Part shown: positions 23,160 through 34,604 of the stretch, in pieces
Numbering within the stretch: position 1 is the first letter of the stretch
How the letters are laid out: every line of letters starts with the position of its first letter
Source of the DNA: Gigaspora rosea
Lineage: Eukaryota; Glomeromycota; Glomeromycetes; Diversisporales; Gigasporaceae
DNA length: 64,000 bases
Assembly (NCBI GenBank): GCA_003550325.1
Contig: QKWP01001712.1
Location: forward strand, 25,240-89,239
Direction: 5' to 3'
Translations under genes and position numbers: made by a program
The notes under the pieces: generated by a model
The model's input: the letters and a program-made list of their open reading frames with translations, nothing else
Told to the model about the DNA's origin: nothing
Database searches by the model: none

Positions 23160-23790
23160 CACCACAAGAAAAAAAATACACTAAAACGCATACAAGAATA
23201 CCATCAATTTACAACAAGAACAACGTAATTCACTACAAGAATATATACAAGTATACTATCAATTCATTACAAAAACGCTATATGCCATCAAGGTTACCAC
23301 AAGAATGTCATCACTTTACCACAAGAACGCCATATAATTACCACAAGAACATCGTCGAATTACTACAAGAACACTGCCATTTCACTACAAGAACACATAT
23401 AATACTGTTAATTCACTACAAGAGTGCTGTAATTTACTACAAGAATGCATACAAGTACACAACAAAAATGCCGTTAAGTTACCACGTCACTTTACTTACC
23501 ACAACGTCGAATTACTACGCTATCACTTTATTGCAAAAAGCCCGTAAAATCAAACAAGAACACCGTTGAATCACTACAACAATGCTGTTGAATCACCACA
23601 AGAATGCTGTCAAGTTACTGCAAGAATACCATTACTTCATTACAAAAACACCGTCACTTCACTGCAAGAATGACATCGAATTACCACAAAACACTGCCAA
23701 ATCACCAAGAACGCCATATGATTACAAGAATCAGAAAAGAACAAAAAAACTCACAAAAACGCTATAAAAGATCAAAAAATATATTAGTAA
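23160..23790. repeat. Minisatellite, ~25-30 bp degenerate unit
   Basis: Words of the type CACTACAAGAACGCC, TACCACAAGAATGCCATC and AATTACTACAAGAACAC alternate for about 600 bp. All three long + strand frames here (95, 61 and 64 residues) are translations of this repeat in different frames, rich in His, Tyr, Thr and Lys. No start context or homology supports a gene. Confidence 0.75.
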
Positions 23791-24054
23791 AGTTGTAACA
23801 AAGCTAACAAAAAAAAAAACAAGAAAAAATAAAAAAATTACTTATCTTAATACTTAATGTAGATTCATGTAATCTACAAACTATTTTTTTTTCCGTTTTA
23901 ACACTGTTCTAACTGTTCTAAAGAAAAAGCATATACTGTAACAAAAAAAATAATTATTAGAAACAAAAAAAAAATATAATAAATAAAAAAAAATCAATTA
24001 AAAAAAACTTAGTTTAAATATGGCACTTAAGATGATCTAAAATAGATCATAAGG
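23791..24054. other. A-rich spacer
   Basis: A-rich sequence with no recognisable feature. Confidence 0.5.
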
Positions 24055-24149
24055 GTATAAACATTTATCAGGTAATTTCCACTTCTTAAGAGGGTACCCT
24101 CCTTTCCCACCTGATACTAAACTAGCCAATCACATTCAAGCAAATAATA

Positions 24150-25150
24150 TATAAAGACCGGACCCAGTTTGGTTCAGACTTGGTATGAAGTATGCAAGCT
24201 GGTCAGTAGCTGGTCCAAAAAAATATGTTTCTATATATTTTTTAGTGCTGAACAAGTTTATTTAGTGCATGAAGTTAGAATTAATTAGTAAAATTTTATG
24301 ATTCATAAGATTTTATTGAATTTTATTAATAAAATTCTATAAAATCTTATAATTCACATATTTTTATTAATTAACTCTAACTTTATGCACTAAGTAAACA
24401 TGTTTAGCATTTAAAAATATGTCAATCGGCATAATTTTTTTATTTTACTTGAAATTTAGATATTAGATGCATAAATTTTAATTTTTGATCAAAAAAGTCA
24501 AATTTAAGCATCTTTTCTCCAAATTTCAAGTAAAATAAAAACAATTATGCCAATTTGATATATTTTTACGTGCTGAGCAAGTTTACTTAATGTATTAAGT
24601 TAGAATTAATTAGTAAAATTTGGCAAATAATAAGATTTTATAGAATTTTATTAATAAAATTTAATAAAATCTTATGATTCATAATATTTTACTAATTAAT
24701 TCTAACTTAAAGGATTAAGTAAACTTGCTCAGCATCTAAAAATACATTAAATCAGTATAATTGGTTTTATTTTACTTGAAATTTGGAGAAAAGATGCTTA
24801 AATTTGACTTTTTTGATCAAAAATCCAAAATTATGCATCTATTATCTAAATTTCAAGTAAAATAAAAATAATTATGCCGATTGGATGTATTTTTAAATGC
24901 TGAACATGTTTACTTAGTGCATAAAGTTAGAATTTTTAATAAAAATTTGTGAATTATAAGATTTTATAGAATTTTATTAATAAAATTCTATAAAATCTTA
25001 TGATTCACAAAATTTTACTAATGAATTCTAACTTCATGTACTAAATAAACTTTTTGAGCACCAAAAAATACATATAAATATATTCGAACTCAGACCAATC
25101 TACAGACTTTGGACCAGACCAAGACCAAACCATAATAAAGTCTAAGTCTG
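24150..25150. repeat. Array of alternating inverted modules
   Basis: Modules with AGTTAGAATTAATTAGTAAA, AATTTTATTAATAAAATTC, ACTTGAAATTTGGAGAAAAG and AAGTTTACTTAATG-like strings alternate between strands at least four times, so almost any part can pair with its neighbour. GACCGGACCCAGTTTGG at the left and the inverse at the right suggest they form one element related to 10932-12555. Confidence 0.6.
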
Positions 25151-25336
25151 ATTAAACAATTTCTCAAGAATTACTAATCCAAATTGGCTAAAATTTTAAT
25201 ATGTTGTAGCCAAATATGATTTATATCTTCAGAAATTTTTTATCTAATTTGGATTAGCAATTGTAAAAAAAATCATTGCTAGAGATTAATATAAAATAAA
25301 ATTTTTATATTTTTAATTAGAACTAATTTATATATT

Positions 25337-25661
25337 GCACGTGCGATCTTGTCGCACCTGCCGCAGATCATAAAATCAGGTGTAACATAAAATCAAAACA
25401 ATTAAAATAACTCATTTTTTCATTGGATAGGATTAGGGTGAGATATAGATTGTGTGTATAGGCGAGAGGGAGTTTTTATAGTAAAATTTTGCAAGGAATT
25501 TTTTTTGTTAGAATCCTAAGAGTAGTTTCATATACTCAATTTTAAGTTATAGACGTTTTTGACAAAATGAAGATTTGTTTTGAATTTTTTGATCATATAA
25601 CATTACACCTGATCTTGAAATTTGATTGGGAGAGCGACATATAAGGCGCATCGCATGGGAC
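25337..25661 (+). mobile_element. Shared-core MITE, copy 3
   Basis: Core words AAATCAGGTGTAACATAAAA and CATTACACCTGATCTTGAAA match the other copies. The ends here are GC-rich (GCACGTGCGATCTTGTCGC against the complement of GCGCATCGCATGGGAC), unlike copies 1, 2 and 4. Confidence 0.6.
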
Positions 25662-25839
25662 AATAAATAAATTTACTCTTTTAATTATTATTATTAAAAA
25701 TTTTATATAGTTATTTTGGGCAATTTTGATTGGCTAATAATTCTATAATACAGTACCTAATAATCTTTCTGACCCTCTCCCCCTAAAAAATCAGGTGATA
25801 AATGTCTATACACTAACGATCTGATTGTGTATTACCGGC

Positions 25840-26130
25840 TATTTTAAAAAAAAATTTAAATAAATAAATAAAGAAAAAATGATAAAAAATAAATAAAAAA
25901 TTAAATTAAAAAATAAAAAAATTAAAAAAAAATAATAAAAAAATAAGAAAAATAAATAAAAAAAACAACAAAAATTTTAAAAAAAGATTAAAAAAATAAA
26001 TAATAGTAAAGAAAAATTTTGCAATAAAACAAATTAAAAAACAATAACAATAAAAAAAATTAATAAAAACAAAAAAAAAATTTAAAAATTAAAAAAAATT
26101 AAAAAAAAATAGAAATAAGAAAAAAATGTT
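25840..26130. repeat. A-rich low-complexity tract
   Basis: Almost only A with interspersed T (AAATAAATAAA, AAAAATTAAAAA types). No information content beyond composition. Confidence 0.8.
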
Positions 26131-26135
26131 AAAAG

Positions 26136-26308
26136 TTAGGGTATACCATTTTATCGCGTAATTTTTACCATAGATATATAGTTAGAGGTAGTGATCACAT
26201 CTATATATTATATTATCAATCAGAATTAGATATAGCGATCACACTATATATGGATAGGTATAACTACTAAGTAAAAAAATATCACGTAATAAATGGCATG
26301 CCCCTTAG
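26136..26308. mobile_element. Small MITE, ~173 bp
   Basis: TTAGGGTATACCATTTTATC at the left and the complement of CTAAGGGGCATGCCATTTAT at the right match over about 30 bp with a few mismatches. The interior is non-coding. No clean target duplication could be seen in the A-rich flank. Confidence 0.55.
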
Positions 26309-26528
26309 AAAATAAAAAAATATAAAAAAATTGATATTAAAAAAAAACAATATTAAAAGAAAAAAAACGATATTAAAAAAAAATGGTATTAAAAAAAATT
26401 ATTAAAAAAAATAATTAAAGAGAACAAAAGCATAAAACAACTATAAAATGATATAATTAAAAAACAAAATGAATAAAAAAACGTGCTTTTTTATATTTGT
26501 TTATTTATTTATTTATTTATGCAATATT
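26309..26528. repeat. A-rich low-complexity tract
   Basis: Repeated GATATTAAAAAAAA words and a TTTATTTATTTATTTAT run. No gene. Confidence 0.6.
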
Positions 26529-26536
26529 GTAGGAAT

Positions 26537-28772
26537 TAGAGTCCGTATTGGGCCGGGTCAGGCCGAGTATCTCAAAGCCCAAACCCAAATCTGAAAATAT
26601 TTTACAAGCCCAAAGTTCAAGTTCGGCCCGATAAAAAGTTACGGGTCCAGATCGGGCTGGGCCTGATTATTTTGTAAGCCCGGCCCAAAACCCGCCCAAA
26701 TTTTTTACGGGTTTGAAAATTTGAGCCCAAAACCTGAGTAACCCGATTCTGAATCAGAACAAAAAAAAATTTCGAAATTTGCTAAGCATCGCGACGATTT
26801 GCATATCGACCAATAAAATTATAATATATAACAACTATAAATCGTTATAAATATCAATAATCGATAAATATTCAATTAACAGATATAAACCAGTATGAAT
26901 CTGTTAATCGAATTTATTTACAGTAACCCAAATAGTTATCAATCGCTACATAGCGACGTAATTGATTTTACATTTTTTTTACATTATACGTGGTATATGA
27001 TCTGCATTAGATAATCTACCAAGTTTTAGTGAAAATAAATTACGGTATTTGGTCAAGCGAGTTCATTTTGCAACATGAATCTTTGGCTAAGAATTACTTC
27101 AATTAATAGTAGTACTTGTGCACGATCTCTATAAATAGCAAATCATATTGAGTGATACTTGAGAGCACCTTAATCAACTTTTTTAATATTTCACGCTTTG
27201 CAGCAACCTTTTTTAAGGTCTATCAGTTCTCTAAATTTTAAGTAAGATCATCAATCTTTGTATGACGGTTAAAAAATTTTGTAGTAAACTATTGAAGCCG
27301 GGTTTGAAAATTTGGACTCAGAACTAGTACAAGATAAGTACTAGTTTTCTTTTCGTTTTCTTGTACTTTGTACTTTTTTTTACTAATAGTTTTTTTTTTT
27401 CTATAGTTGGTGCTTCACCGGTATTGAAGATTTGGACCCAGAACTGGTACAAGATAAGTACCAGTTGCTATTTTTCATTGACTTGTTCTCACTTTGTGCT
27501 TTTTTTTACTAATGTTCTTTTTTTTTCAGGTTAGTGCTTTGCCGGAGATACTTCGCTATAGAAGATATATTGGAGCCAGGAATAGTGATATGGACTGGTA
27601 CTAAGATAAGTACCAGGTTCATTTTTTTTATTTGACCATGCTTGTTTCTATTTCTTTACTAATGTTTCTTTTTTTTCAGGTTGGTGCTTCGCTAAAAATA
27701 TATTGGAGCTGGGACTGATGATTTGGTTCTGGGACTGGTACTAAGATAAGTACCAGGTTCGTTTTTTTTAGTTTCTTGTTTTTTGTTTTCGGTTCTTTTA
27801 CTAGTATTTTCTTTTTTTCTAGGTTAGTGCTTCGCCAGGAAGATATATTGAAACTGGAATTGGTGATCTGGACCAGAACTGGCACCAATATAAGTACCAG
27901 TTTCTATTTTTTTTCTCTGTCTCATTATTATTATGTATTTTTACTAATTCTTTCTTTCTTATAGGTTTGCGCTTTGTTAGGAGGGTGAAATAAAGCTGTG
28001 AATGGGGATCCGGTCCCAAAAGGAAATTACACTGGTATATCAAATAAGTGCTAGTTTCTCCAGTTTCTTTTTGTTTGTTGGTTTCATTTTTTTTATAATA
28101 CTTTTCTTTCTTTTACAGCTTGTCGCCGGGAAGCGCGAAATGGAGTCAAGAAACGCTTGAATGAGACCCGGGCTAGTGTAAAAATAAATGCTAGTTTCTG
28201 GTTTTCCCTGTTATTTTTCATTCTTTAATTTTATTTTTTTTTGTATGTGTTTACCGAAACATGGGACTTTAAATAGGTTGACAAAGGGACCAAAAGGACC
28301 AAAAGGATTACACTATTGTTCTACTGTAGCAATTATATTGTAAGAGAGGCATGAGATGTATGAAATATTTAATAATTTAAAAAGTTTTAAATAAAATAAA
28401 GGTTTAATATTAGTATTATTTTTAATCTTGGAGTATCGATTATCACATATTGGCTAATATATATCGATTATATCATATCTGCTATATATTGATGACTAAC
28501 CATCTTGGCTATATATCGATTACAACCATGATTATCATCAATATATATCACCTTGGTTAGTAATCGATATATATTGGTATATAGTTTTTTGCTGAGTATT
28601 ATTGGGCTGTACCGGGCCTATTTACTAAACCCAACCCGGGTCCAATATTTAATAAACCCGATCTGAACCCGGCCCACTTTACAAACAATCTTTAAAATTT
28701 AGGCCCGACCCGTGCACAAACCCGGCCCGATCCTAAAACCCGCGGGTTTAGCCCGGCCCAATACAGACCCTA
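26537..28772. mobile_element. Non-autonomous hAT element, 2.24 kb
   Basis: Ends TAGAGTCCGTATTGGGCCGG and the complement of TAGGGTCTGTATTGGGCCGG are bounded by the perfect 8-bp duplication GTAGGAAT (26529-26536; 28773-28780). A TAGRG terminus and 8-bp target are hAT hallmarks. About 220 bp at each end are packed with GGCCCGG, CCCGGCCC and AACCCG words, conspicuous in an AT-rich genome and typical of subterminal transposase-binding repeats. The interior carries the ~135-bp array, an ATCGATATATATCAAT-rich part, and no transposase. Confidence 0.9.
27290..28215 (+). repeat. Tandem array, ~135-bp unit (right block)
   Basis: At least six units, each with ACTGGTACTAAGATAAGTACCAG-like near-palindromic sequence (27319, 27441, 27596, 27738, 27880 and further diverged 28035, 28180), a T-rich tract with TACTAAT, then TTTTTCAGGTTGGTGCTTCG-like sequence. 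Units are the reverse complement of those at 4780-5321. The two - strand and one + strand frames spanning units are translations of the repeat. The T-tract plus CAGGTT resembles a 3' splice site; see findings. Confidence 0.75.
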
Positions 28773-28780
28773 GTAGGAAT

Positions 28781-29139
28781 AAAAGTAAATTCCAGTTATT
28801 CCTTACTATGAAAATTTACTTTTTATTCCTACCACTATATGTATGCGCAAATTTTAAATAATCTGCAAAATTAAAATTTTTATAAATTTTTGCAGTTTTT
28901 TTCAAAAATTTTGAAATTATTTAATAATTTTGGAGGTTATCGCAGATTATAATAGGCAGCACCTATAATAATCTGCGAATATTATACTTTTTAAATATTT
29001 GTACAGATTTTTGGCAAAAAATCTGCGAAGAACTGCAAAAATCTAAATTTTAAAGATCTTGGCAATTTTTTAAACAAGATTCTGCACTTATTTAATAATT
29101 TAAAAATTACTACAGATTATTAATATTTTTATTTTCCTA
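28781..29139. other. AT-rich spacer with inverted words
   Basis: TAATCTGCAAAATT and CGCAGATTATAATAGG words occur in both orientations, probably a degraded MITE. No gene. Confidence 0.45.
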
Positions 29140-29460
29140 ATGTTATTCAATAGTAAAGAAATTTACTTAGTGATGAGCGATTTTGGAAGTCTGTAATTGG
29201 ATTTTAACAATTTTGGGCTTGTTAGAATTATCTCATTAAGATAAACATTTTGATAGTTAAATTATCCAAAACAGACTAGTAGATCAATAGTTATTATTAA
29301 TTCTATAAATTAGAACATATATAAAATTTATAGTACAAGAAATAAAATTGAGTTTTAGACAAACAATACTATGCTTTTATCTAGTAAATAGCAAACTTTT
29401 TAATTATTATATTTATATAAATAAACAAACAATGCTATGCATTTATCTAGTTATAGCCTT
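29140..29460 (-). repeat. Dispersed foldback family, copy 3 (partial)
   Basis: Reverse complement of one end of the family at 46855-49235, including the AGACAAACAATACTATGC and TGCATTTATCTAGT strings that mark the outer end of those copies. Confidence 0.7.
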
Positions 29461-30123
29461 TTGAATAATCATAACTAAACTAGAGTTATGTAATCCCAGC
29501 CATAAGACTTGTTTGTCCTTCTTTAGCACATCTCATTGTTGTTTAATTAAGGCTTTCACAATTTAAGAGAGTTTTCTCTCGAATAATTTCTATTTTCTTT
29601 AAGTGAATCCATTTTAGGATATATTTTTAAACTGAGTTGTCAAGTAGATATTAGATAATTTTCTATTTGTTTGTATGTATATCTTGGTAATCTATTTATC
29701 CAAAGACTAAATTTGTTGTTGTTTGTTGTTGTTTATTTCCAAGTATATGTTTGTTTGTTTATTCCAGCTATTTGATTATATAATTGATTAGAGATCTATA
29801 GTACAGAGTTTTGTAATTCCCCAACAAGTGTAAAAATTTTTGAAAATTTTTGTCGTAAAGAAGGTTTTGCAAAAAGGTTCTAGTTGACTCTAGTTCTTTT
29901 AAAGCTTTTTCCTTTCAGCTTAATGAGGTTTTGGGTATTTACTATAGCCTTAGTGTATCTGTTAATGATAATTTTTCTTGTCTGTTTTGGAAAATAAGAA
30001 TTAGCAGAAAAGTTTGAATATATATATTATTATAAATTATACTGTATATAATTTAATATATATATTATATAAATTATATATCAGATATAGATATGATCAC
30101 TTCTCTGACCCATATATTCATGG
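29461..30123. other. Unassigned spacer
   Basis: AT-rich with a few TTGTTGTTTGTTGTTG short repeats (29710-29755). I see no gene, RNA or bounded element. Confidence 0.5.
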
Positions 30124-30126
30124 TAA

Positions 30127-30810
30127 GGGGGCATCCATAAATAACGTTATGTTTGGGGGGTCCCCCAAAAAATAACGATTTTTCACTATGTAGGGGGGGT
30201 CCCCCCAACATAAGGGCAGAGTCATTAATCACCTGATTATTTTTTATCAGAGGCCTACCCCCCTCTCTCTTCCTTAATATATAAATAGTCAGGTTCTTAT
30301 ATATAATTTCAACTTTTTTTACCCCCCTCCCCCCCTAAAAAATCACCTGATTTTTGGTACTCCCCTAATGCAATTTTTTTATTAAAATTTGTCTAAAACT
30401 TGTTCCAGTGGTCCAAATTAGATGATTTTGGTACCATTCGAATCGTCTCGAGGAGAGGATTTGAATGGTGCCAAATTTCATTTGATTTGGAACACTGGGT
30501 CACGTTTTATTAACGAAATACTATTGGTTATTATGTTTTCTTATAAAATTACTATAAAATCAATAGTATTTCGTTAATAAAACGTGTCCAGTAATCCAAA
30601 TGAAATGATTTTGGTGCCATTGGATTCGTCTCATAGAGACGAATCGAATGGTATCAAAATCATCCAGATTGGACCACTGGATCATAATATATTCAAGTTT
30701 TTGTAAAATTTTATATATAAACATACGGATTTTGAAAAATTTTTTTATATAGTAGAGGTGGGTCCAGCGCTACTATGAGGAGGTACATAACGTTATTTAT
30801 GGATGCCCCC
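30127..30810. mobile_element. PIF/Harbinger-like element, 684 bp
   Basis: Ends GGGGGCATCCATAAATAACG and complement (about 27 bp) are flanked by TAA on both sides (30124-30126; 30811-30813). A 3-bp TWA target and G-rich termini are the PIF/Harbinger pattern. The right half (30380-30720) is a hairpin with GTGGTCCAAATTAGATGATT and ATTCGAATCGTCTCG-type arms. No transposase is present. Confidence 0.72.
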
Positions 30811-30839
30811 TAAAAATCACATGATAAATAGCACACCAT

Positions 30840-30965
30840 AAACTAGAAAAGCAAATACTATTAAATGTCTAAAGCTAAAAATTTTTAATTAGAGTTAAGA
30901 AACAAATGAATTAGATAATTTAATAATCATCAAATCTAAAAATAGATAATACAAATTCTGATCTA
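30840..30965. repeat. Dispersed segment shared with 49.3 kb
   Basis: GCAAATACTATTAAATGTCT and the following ~100 bp recur at 49344-49440 with moderate divergence, in the same orientation. No coding content. Confidence 0.6.
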
Positions 30966-31032
30966 CAGTCAAATCCCGCAATAGTCACATTTGTATTTCA
31001 CTATAGTCACTTTAATTTTTCTATTAATTATA

Positions 31033-31413
31033 CAGTTAGATCTTTCTAAATGCATACCATTGGAACCAAACTTTTGGAGGTATGCATTAAGAAAACAATA
31101 AGAAAAATTGTATTTATAGAGGTTTGGTATATATTTGGGCCAGAAAACTGATATACAGTCATCTCTCTCTAATCCGAACTGTTGGGACTGCTTTTTTTTA
31201 CTATATAAAAATTTGAAAAAGTTCAGTTTTCAAAAAGTTATATATGGCTTATCCGAACTTTATAATAAAATTTACAAATGTTTTAGAAGATTTTGATCAG
31301 TTTAGAGAGAGTTTAATAGTGTTCGGCTTAGAGAGGTTCAGATTAGAGAGAGGCAACTGTATATTTAAGGAGATTATACATTTAGAAGGGATGCTTTTAA
31401 AGAGGTCTGACTG
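31033..31413. mobile_element. Pogo-like MITE, middle of three nested
   Basis: CAGTTAGATCTTTCTAAATG at the left and the complement of CAGTCAGACCTCTTTAAAAG at the right, flanked by TA (31031-31032; 31414-31415). Confidence 0.78.
31156..31359. mobile_element. Pogo-like MITE, innermost, 204 bp
   Basis: CAGTCATCTCTCTCTAATCC at the left and the complement of CAGTTGCCTCTCTCTAATCT at the right, flanked by TA (31154-31155; 31360-31361). The terminus is the same as that of the large element at 460-3225. The 61-residue + frame over it translates the inverted repeat and is not a gene. Confidence 0.82.
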
Positions 31414-31693
31414 TATATACTATATATAAATTTTAGCTTACTTTAGTTACAATCTCACAATAGACATATAAAAAGTCTGATTTTGGCACATGACTATTGC
31501 GAGTTTGACTATATTACTGTACTATAGATTGTTCTTTACCACACTATAGACAATAAAATATTATTCAAGCTAGCCTATCAGCTACTAATAGTCTATAGTA
31601 TTCTTTTTTATTAGGTGGTTTGTTTTGCAAACCTTTGTAATTTTCTAGATCCTATTTTTCTATAGAGCATATAGATGCAAATCATAAACTAAT

Positions 31694-31810
31694 ACGTGTT
31701 TGAAAACATTAATATAGGATACTCATATTGATAATGTTAATGTTGATGACATCACTAATATAGCTTGGCACCTTCCCTGTCTTGTCCTATATTGCTGTTT
31801 TCAAACATGC
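31694..31810. mobile_element. 8-bp-target MITE, 117 bp
   Basis: ACGTGTTTGAAAACATTAAT and the complement of GCATGTTTGAAAACAGCAAT are flanked by a perfect AAACTAAT (31686-31693; 31811-31818). The 8-bp target fits hAT, although the termini are not the canonical type. Confidence 0.8.
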
Positions 31811-31818
31811 AAACTAAT

Positions 31819-32657
31819 TATTGTCATAGTTTATAATTTAAAATGAAATCTACATTCTATACTTAACCTGCTAGCCTTCTAAAACCCATTAATACTTGTT
31901 TATTATAATTTTTTTTAAAACTAACCCTAGCCCTAAACCCCTAACCCTAAAAAATGTACCCAAAAAAAATTTAATTTTCGAGATTTTATACTATCATTTC
32001 ATTTTAATCTGGATTTCATTATTATCTGTTACAATTATTTACTAAATTACTTGAATTCAAAAAGTATCACTAATTAAAAAATTATACAAATTAAATAAAA
32101 TAAAATTTATTTTTTTGTTTTGTTTAAAGTATTCTTGAATAGTTAATTTACAAACAAGGAAATTGAATTATTTTACAATTTTCTTTTTAGAATCTAGATA
32201 TGCTAGTCTATCTGCTTGTTCATTCTCATAAATACCAGTATGAGCTCATACATGTTTGAAAATATTTGACAATATAAACTTCATTGGACATTGATAATTT
32301 GTGTTTTCACTTTCTCAAAATTATTTCTATTTAAGTTTTTCTGTAAAAAATAAAAACATCTTGGTTTATACAAATAAAAATCTATTTGGTCAAAAAACTG
32401 AATAGATACTTACAATAAAATACATGTTTTTGAACAAATATAAATGTATGATCAAATATTTTTTTCTAAATAATGATGTTATCATCCACAACTTAAACTT
32501 TTATTTTATATGAATATTGTAATGATTCATTGGATTTGCAAGTATTATGTTTTAATAAAATTGAAAGAAATTTTTAAATTTTTTAAAATTGAATTTATTG
32601 GTTTTCAAATAATTGATAATAGATGATACTTGTTCATGTTTTTGATAAAAATTCATT
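31819..32657. other. Unassigned AT-rich spacer
   Basis: No gene. CCCTAGCCCTAAACCCCTAA at about 31925-31950 is telomere-like but a single short occurrence. Confidence 0.5.
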
Positions 32658-32665
32658 ATTTTGGT

Positions 32666-33804
32666 AGGACCCCGAAGAATACATATATAACTCAGATCCA
32701 GACTCAAAATTTTAATATAACTTTATACACTTAATTTTATTAAAAGCTTTATACAAAATTATCATATAAGTTCAAATTTACTATAAATTATACAATTTCA
32801 GATCTGAGTACCAGTATGATCATGTTAACCACCAAAGCCAAAAACATAATTACACAAAAAAAAGTGACGATGAGAAAATCAGAAACCTATCTAGAAAAAG
32901 AAGGGCGTAGTTAACCGTGTTCAAATTCAACAACAAAATTTTTAGTTCCGAAAATAAGCTACCCATACGATCGATGAACGTTACTACATAGTAAAGTCTA
33001 AATTTTGCTAAGCAAATCGATTAAAGTCGCATAAGTAACCTTGTTCAGCAGATCAAAATACGCGTACCCTGAAAATTTCATACAAATCGGAGAACTTTTT
33101 ATTATTTGACTTTTAATTTTTACGTTCAACGGTTTTTTTTTATAAAAAAAAATCCGTTGAACGTAAAAATTAAAAGTCAAATAATAGAAAGTTCTCCGAT
33201 TTGTATGAAATTTTCAGGGTACGCGTATTTTGATCTGCTGAACAATGTTACTTATGCGACTTTAATCGATTTGCTTAGTAAAATTTAGACTTTACTATGT
33301 AGCGACTATAATCGATTGACCAAAAATCGCTTTATAAGTTACTCCCGATTTTTTTCTGCATATTTATTTATTGTTTATAACATATTTATTTATCGTCTAC
33401 AGCATATTTATTTATTGTCTACAGCATATTTATTTATTTATTTTACTTATTAAAGTTTTGTATTCAAAAATAAGCTACCTCTTTATTGTGCTTTAAATTA
33501 CTTAAAATAATAAATAAGCTACCCACGGTTTTTTTTTGTTAAAAATCGGCAAAAAAAGGTAGCTGCAACATACGGTATATATCGATTTATATCTACTTAA
33601 AAATTTTCCCGATGTATATATAGTATCGTTATACAAAAAAGATCGTACTTGTTATAAAGATCATCTTTGTTATACAAATAAACATCTAACTTTTCAAAAA
33701 ATTACCAGTTGGTTATACAAATTTAAACATACGACATATGGAAAAATTATATATAAGTCTATACAAAGCCAGATCTTAGTATTACATATATTCTTCGGGG
33801 TCCT
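32666..33804. mobile_element. hAT-like element with central hairpin, 1.14 kb
   Basis: Ends AGGACCCCGAAGAATACATA and the complement of AGGACCCCGAAGAATATATG are flanked by a perfect 8-bp ATTTTGGT (32658-32665; 33805-33812). The AGGACYCCGAA terminus is shared with the 182-bp element at 35866-36047. The centre is a long palindrome. Short CATATTTATTTATTGTCTAC direct repeats occur at 33357-33440. No transposase. Confidence 0.88.
32986..33300. repeat. Near-perfect 315-bp palindrome
   Basis: Two arms of about 150 bp meet in an A/T-rich loop near 33140, with only a few mismatches. Because of the symmetry, almost the same 60-residue protein can be read from both strands (32998-33180 on -, 33106-33288 on +); this is a consequence of the hairpin rather than evidence for two genes. 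Confidence 0.92.
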
Positions 33805-33823
33805 ATTTTGGTATATTTAGCTA

Positions 33824-34604
33824 TTTTTTTTTTTAAATTTCTCAGTCGCGTGACTGAGGCGCAATTGGCGCTCTTTATTTATACCAAGTAATATTACATG
33901 CTTTTAACTACACTGAATTTTAAAGCACTATATAACTGTTTTATTTTAGAAGATTTCTATCTAATAATAAACAGTAACTGCCAGAGCTCCTTTTTGAGCT
34001 AAAACTCTGCTTGCTTTATGGCCCTGGTTTTAGTTATTTCTTCTTCGCCCCATTTGGCTTTCGCAAATAAGCACTATACTGTATATATTACCTGAATATG
34101 AAGACATTGGGCTGCTCGTTTCTTTGATTTATTCTTTATGTTACTTGCTTTGAGTGCTTCTTGTGTGGTGGTCGGGGGCTTGTGTCCACTGTAGTATCTA
34201 TTAGATTGTATGCTAAGTGCTATATTTTTTTTACTTAAGTCACATTCTATTACAAAGTGCTCGATGGTTTGTCTAACTTCAGTGCACCATATGCAGTCAC
34301 TACTGTTCCCTGGGTCTAGATATCGTGTTCGGTATTCAAGTGGTAAGGCGCCATGTTGCACCCTCCAGTAGGGGTTTAGTTTTTTGTTAATGTGTTTATT
34401 TATTTGAAGTTGTCTGATGGTTGATTGTCCGAATTTGTGTTGCCTCCATTCCTAACTATGTTCAATCTTCGTATGATCCATTTGACTATCATCCCAAAGC
34501 CGTTAGTTTTGTCAATTACCATTTTCACCAACAACCAAGACCAGTTTCTTGTGAATGCGATATCGGCCTTTAGTTTAAGGATAAGGTGAACATAGATCAT
34601 TTTT
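33824..34604 (-). pseudogene. LINE ORF2 C-terminal part and 3' end
   Basis: The - strand frames at 34400-34600 and 34074-34361 encode the end of a non-LTR retrotransposon polymerase. The second contains CIWCTEVRQTIEHFVIEC, a Cys-X2-Cys-X8-His-X4-Cys knuckle usual at the C-terminus of such ORF2 proteins. A stretch of T at 33824-33835 is the poly(A) tail of the - strand element and sits directly beside the hAT-like element ending at 33804. A frameshift separates the two frames. It continues ORF2 from 35432 after an AT-rich interruption. Confidence 0.75.

Larger units (their letters stand above)
24055..25811. mobile_element. Candidate composite TIR element
   Basis: GTATAAACATTTATCAGGTA at 24055 and the complement of GTATAGACATTTATCACCTG ending at 25811 are opposed. 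Both are followed by a block of CCCTCC or CTCTCCCCC type. Inside lie the palindromic-module array and a shared-core MITE. No target duplication could be assigned. Confidence 0.4.
30966..31511. mobile_element. Pogo-like MITE, outer of three nested
   Basis: CAGTCAAATCCCGCAATAGT at 30966 and the complement of TAGTCAAACTCGCAATAGTC ending at 31511 are opposed and flanked by TA. It contains two further elements of the same structural type. The interior is non-coding. Confidence 0.7.

Noticed and set aside
23160..23790. CRISPR-like array
   Set aside because: Units are degenerate, directly abutting and lack constant repeats with unique spacers; the genome is eukaryotic.
23282..23798. Three + strand frames as small genes
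   Set aside because: They are translations of one ~25-30-bp minisatellite in different frames, with no start context or family.
32998..33288. Two nearly identical 60-residue proteins on opposite strands
   Set aside because: Direct consequence of the central palindrome of an hAT-like element.
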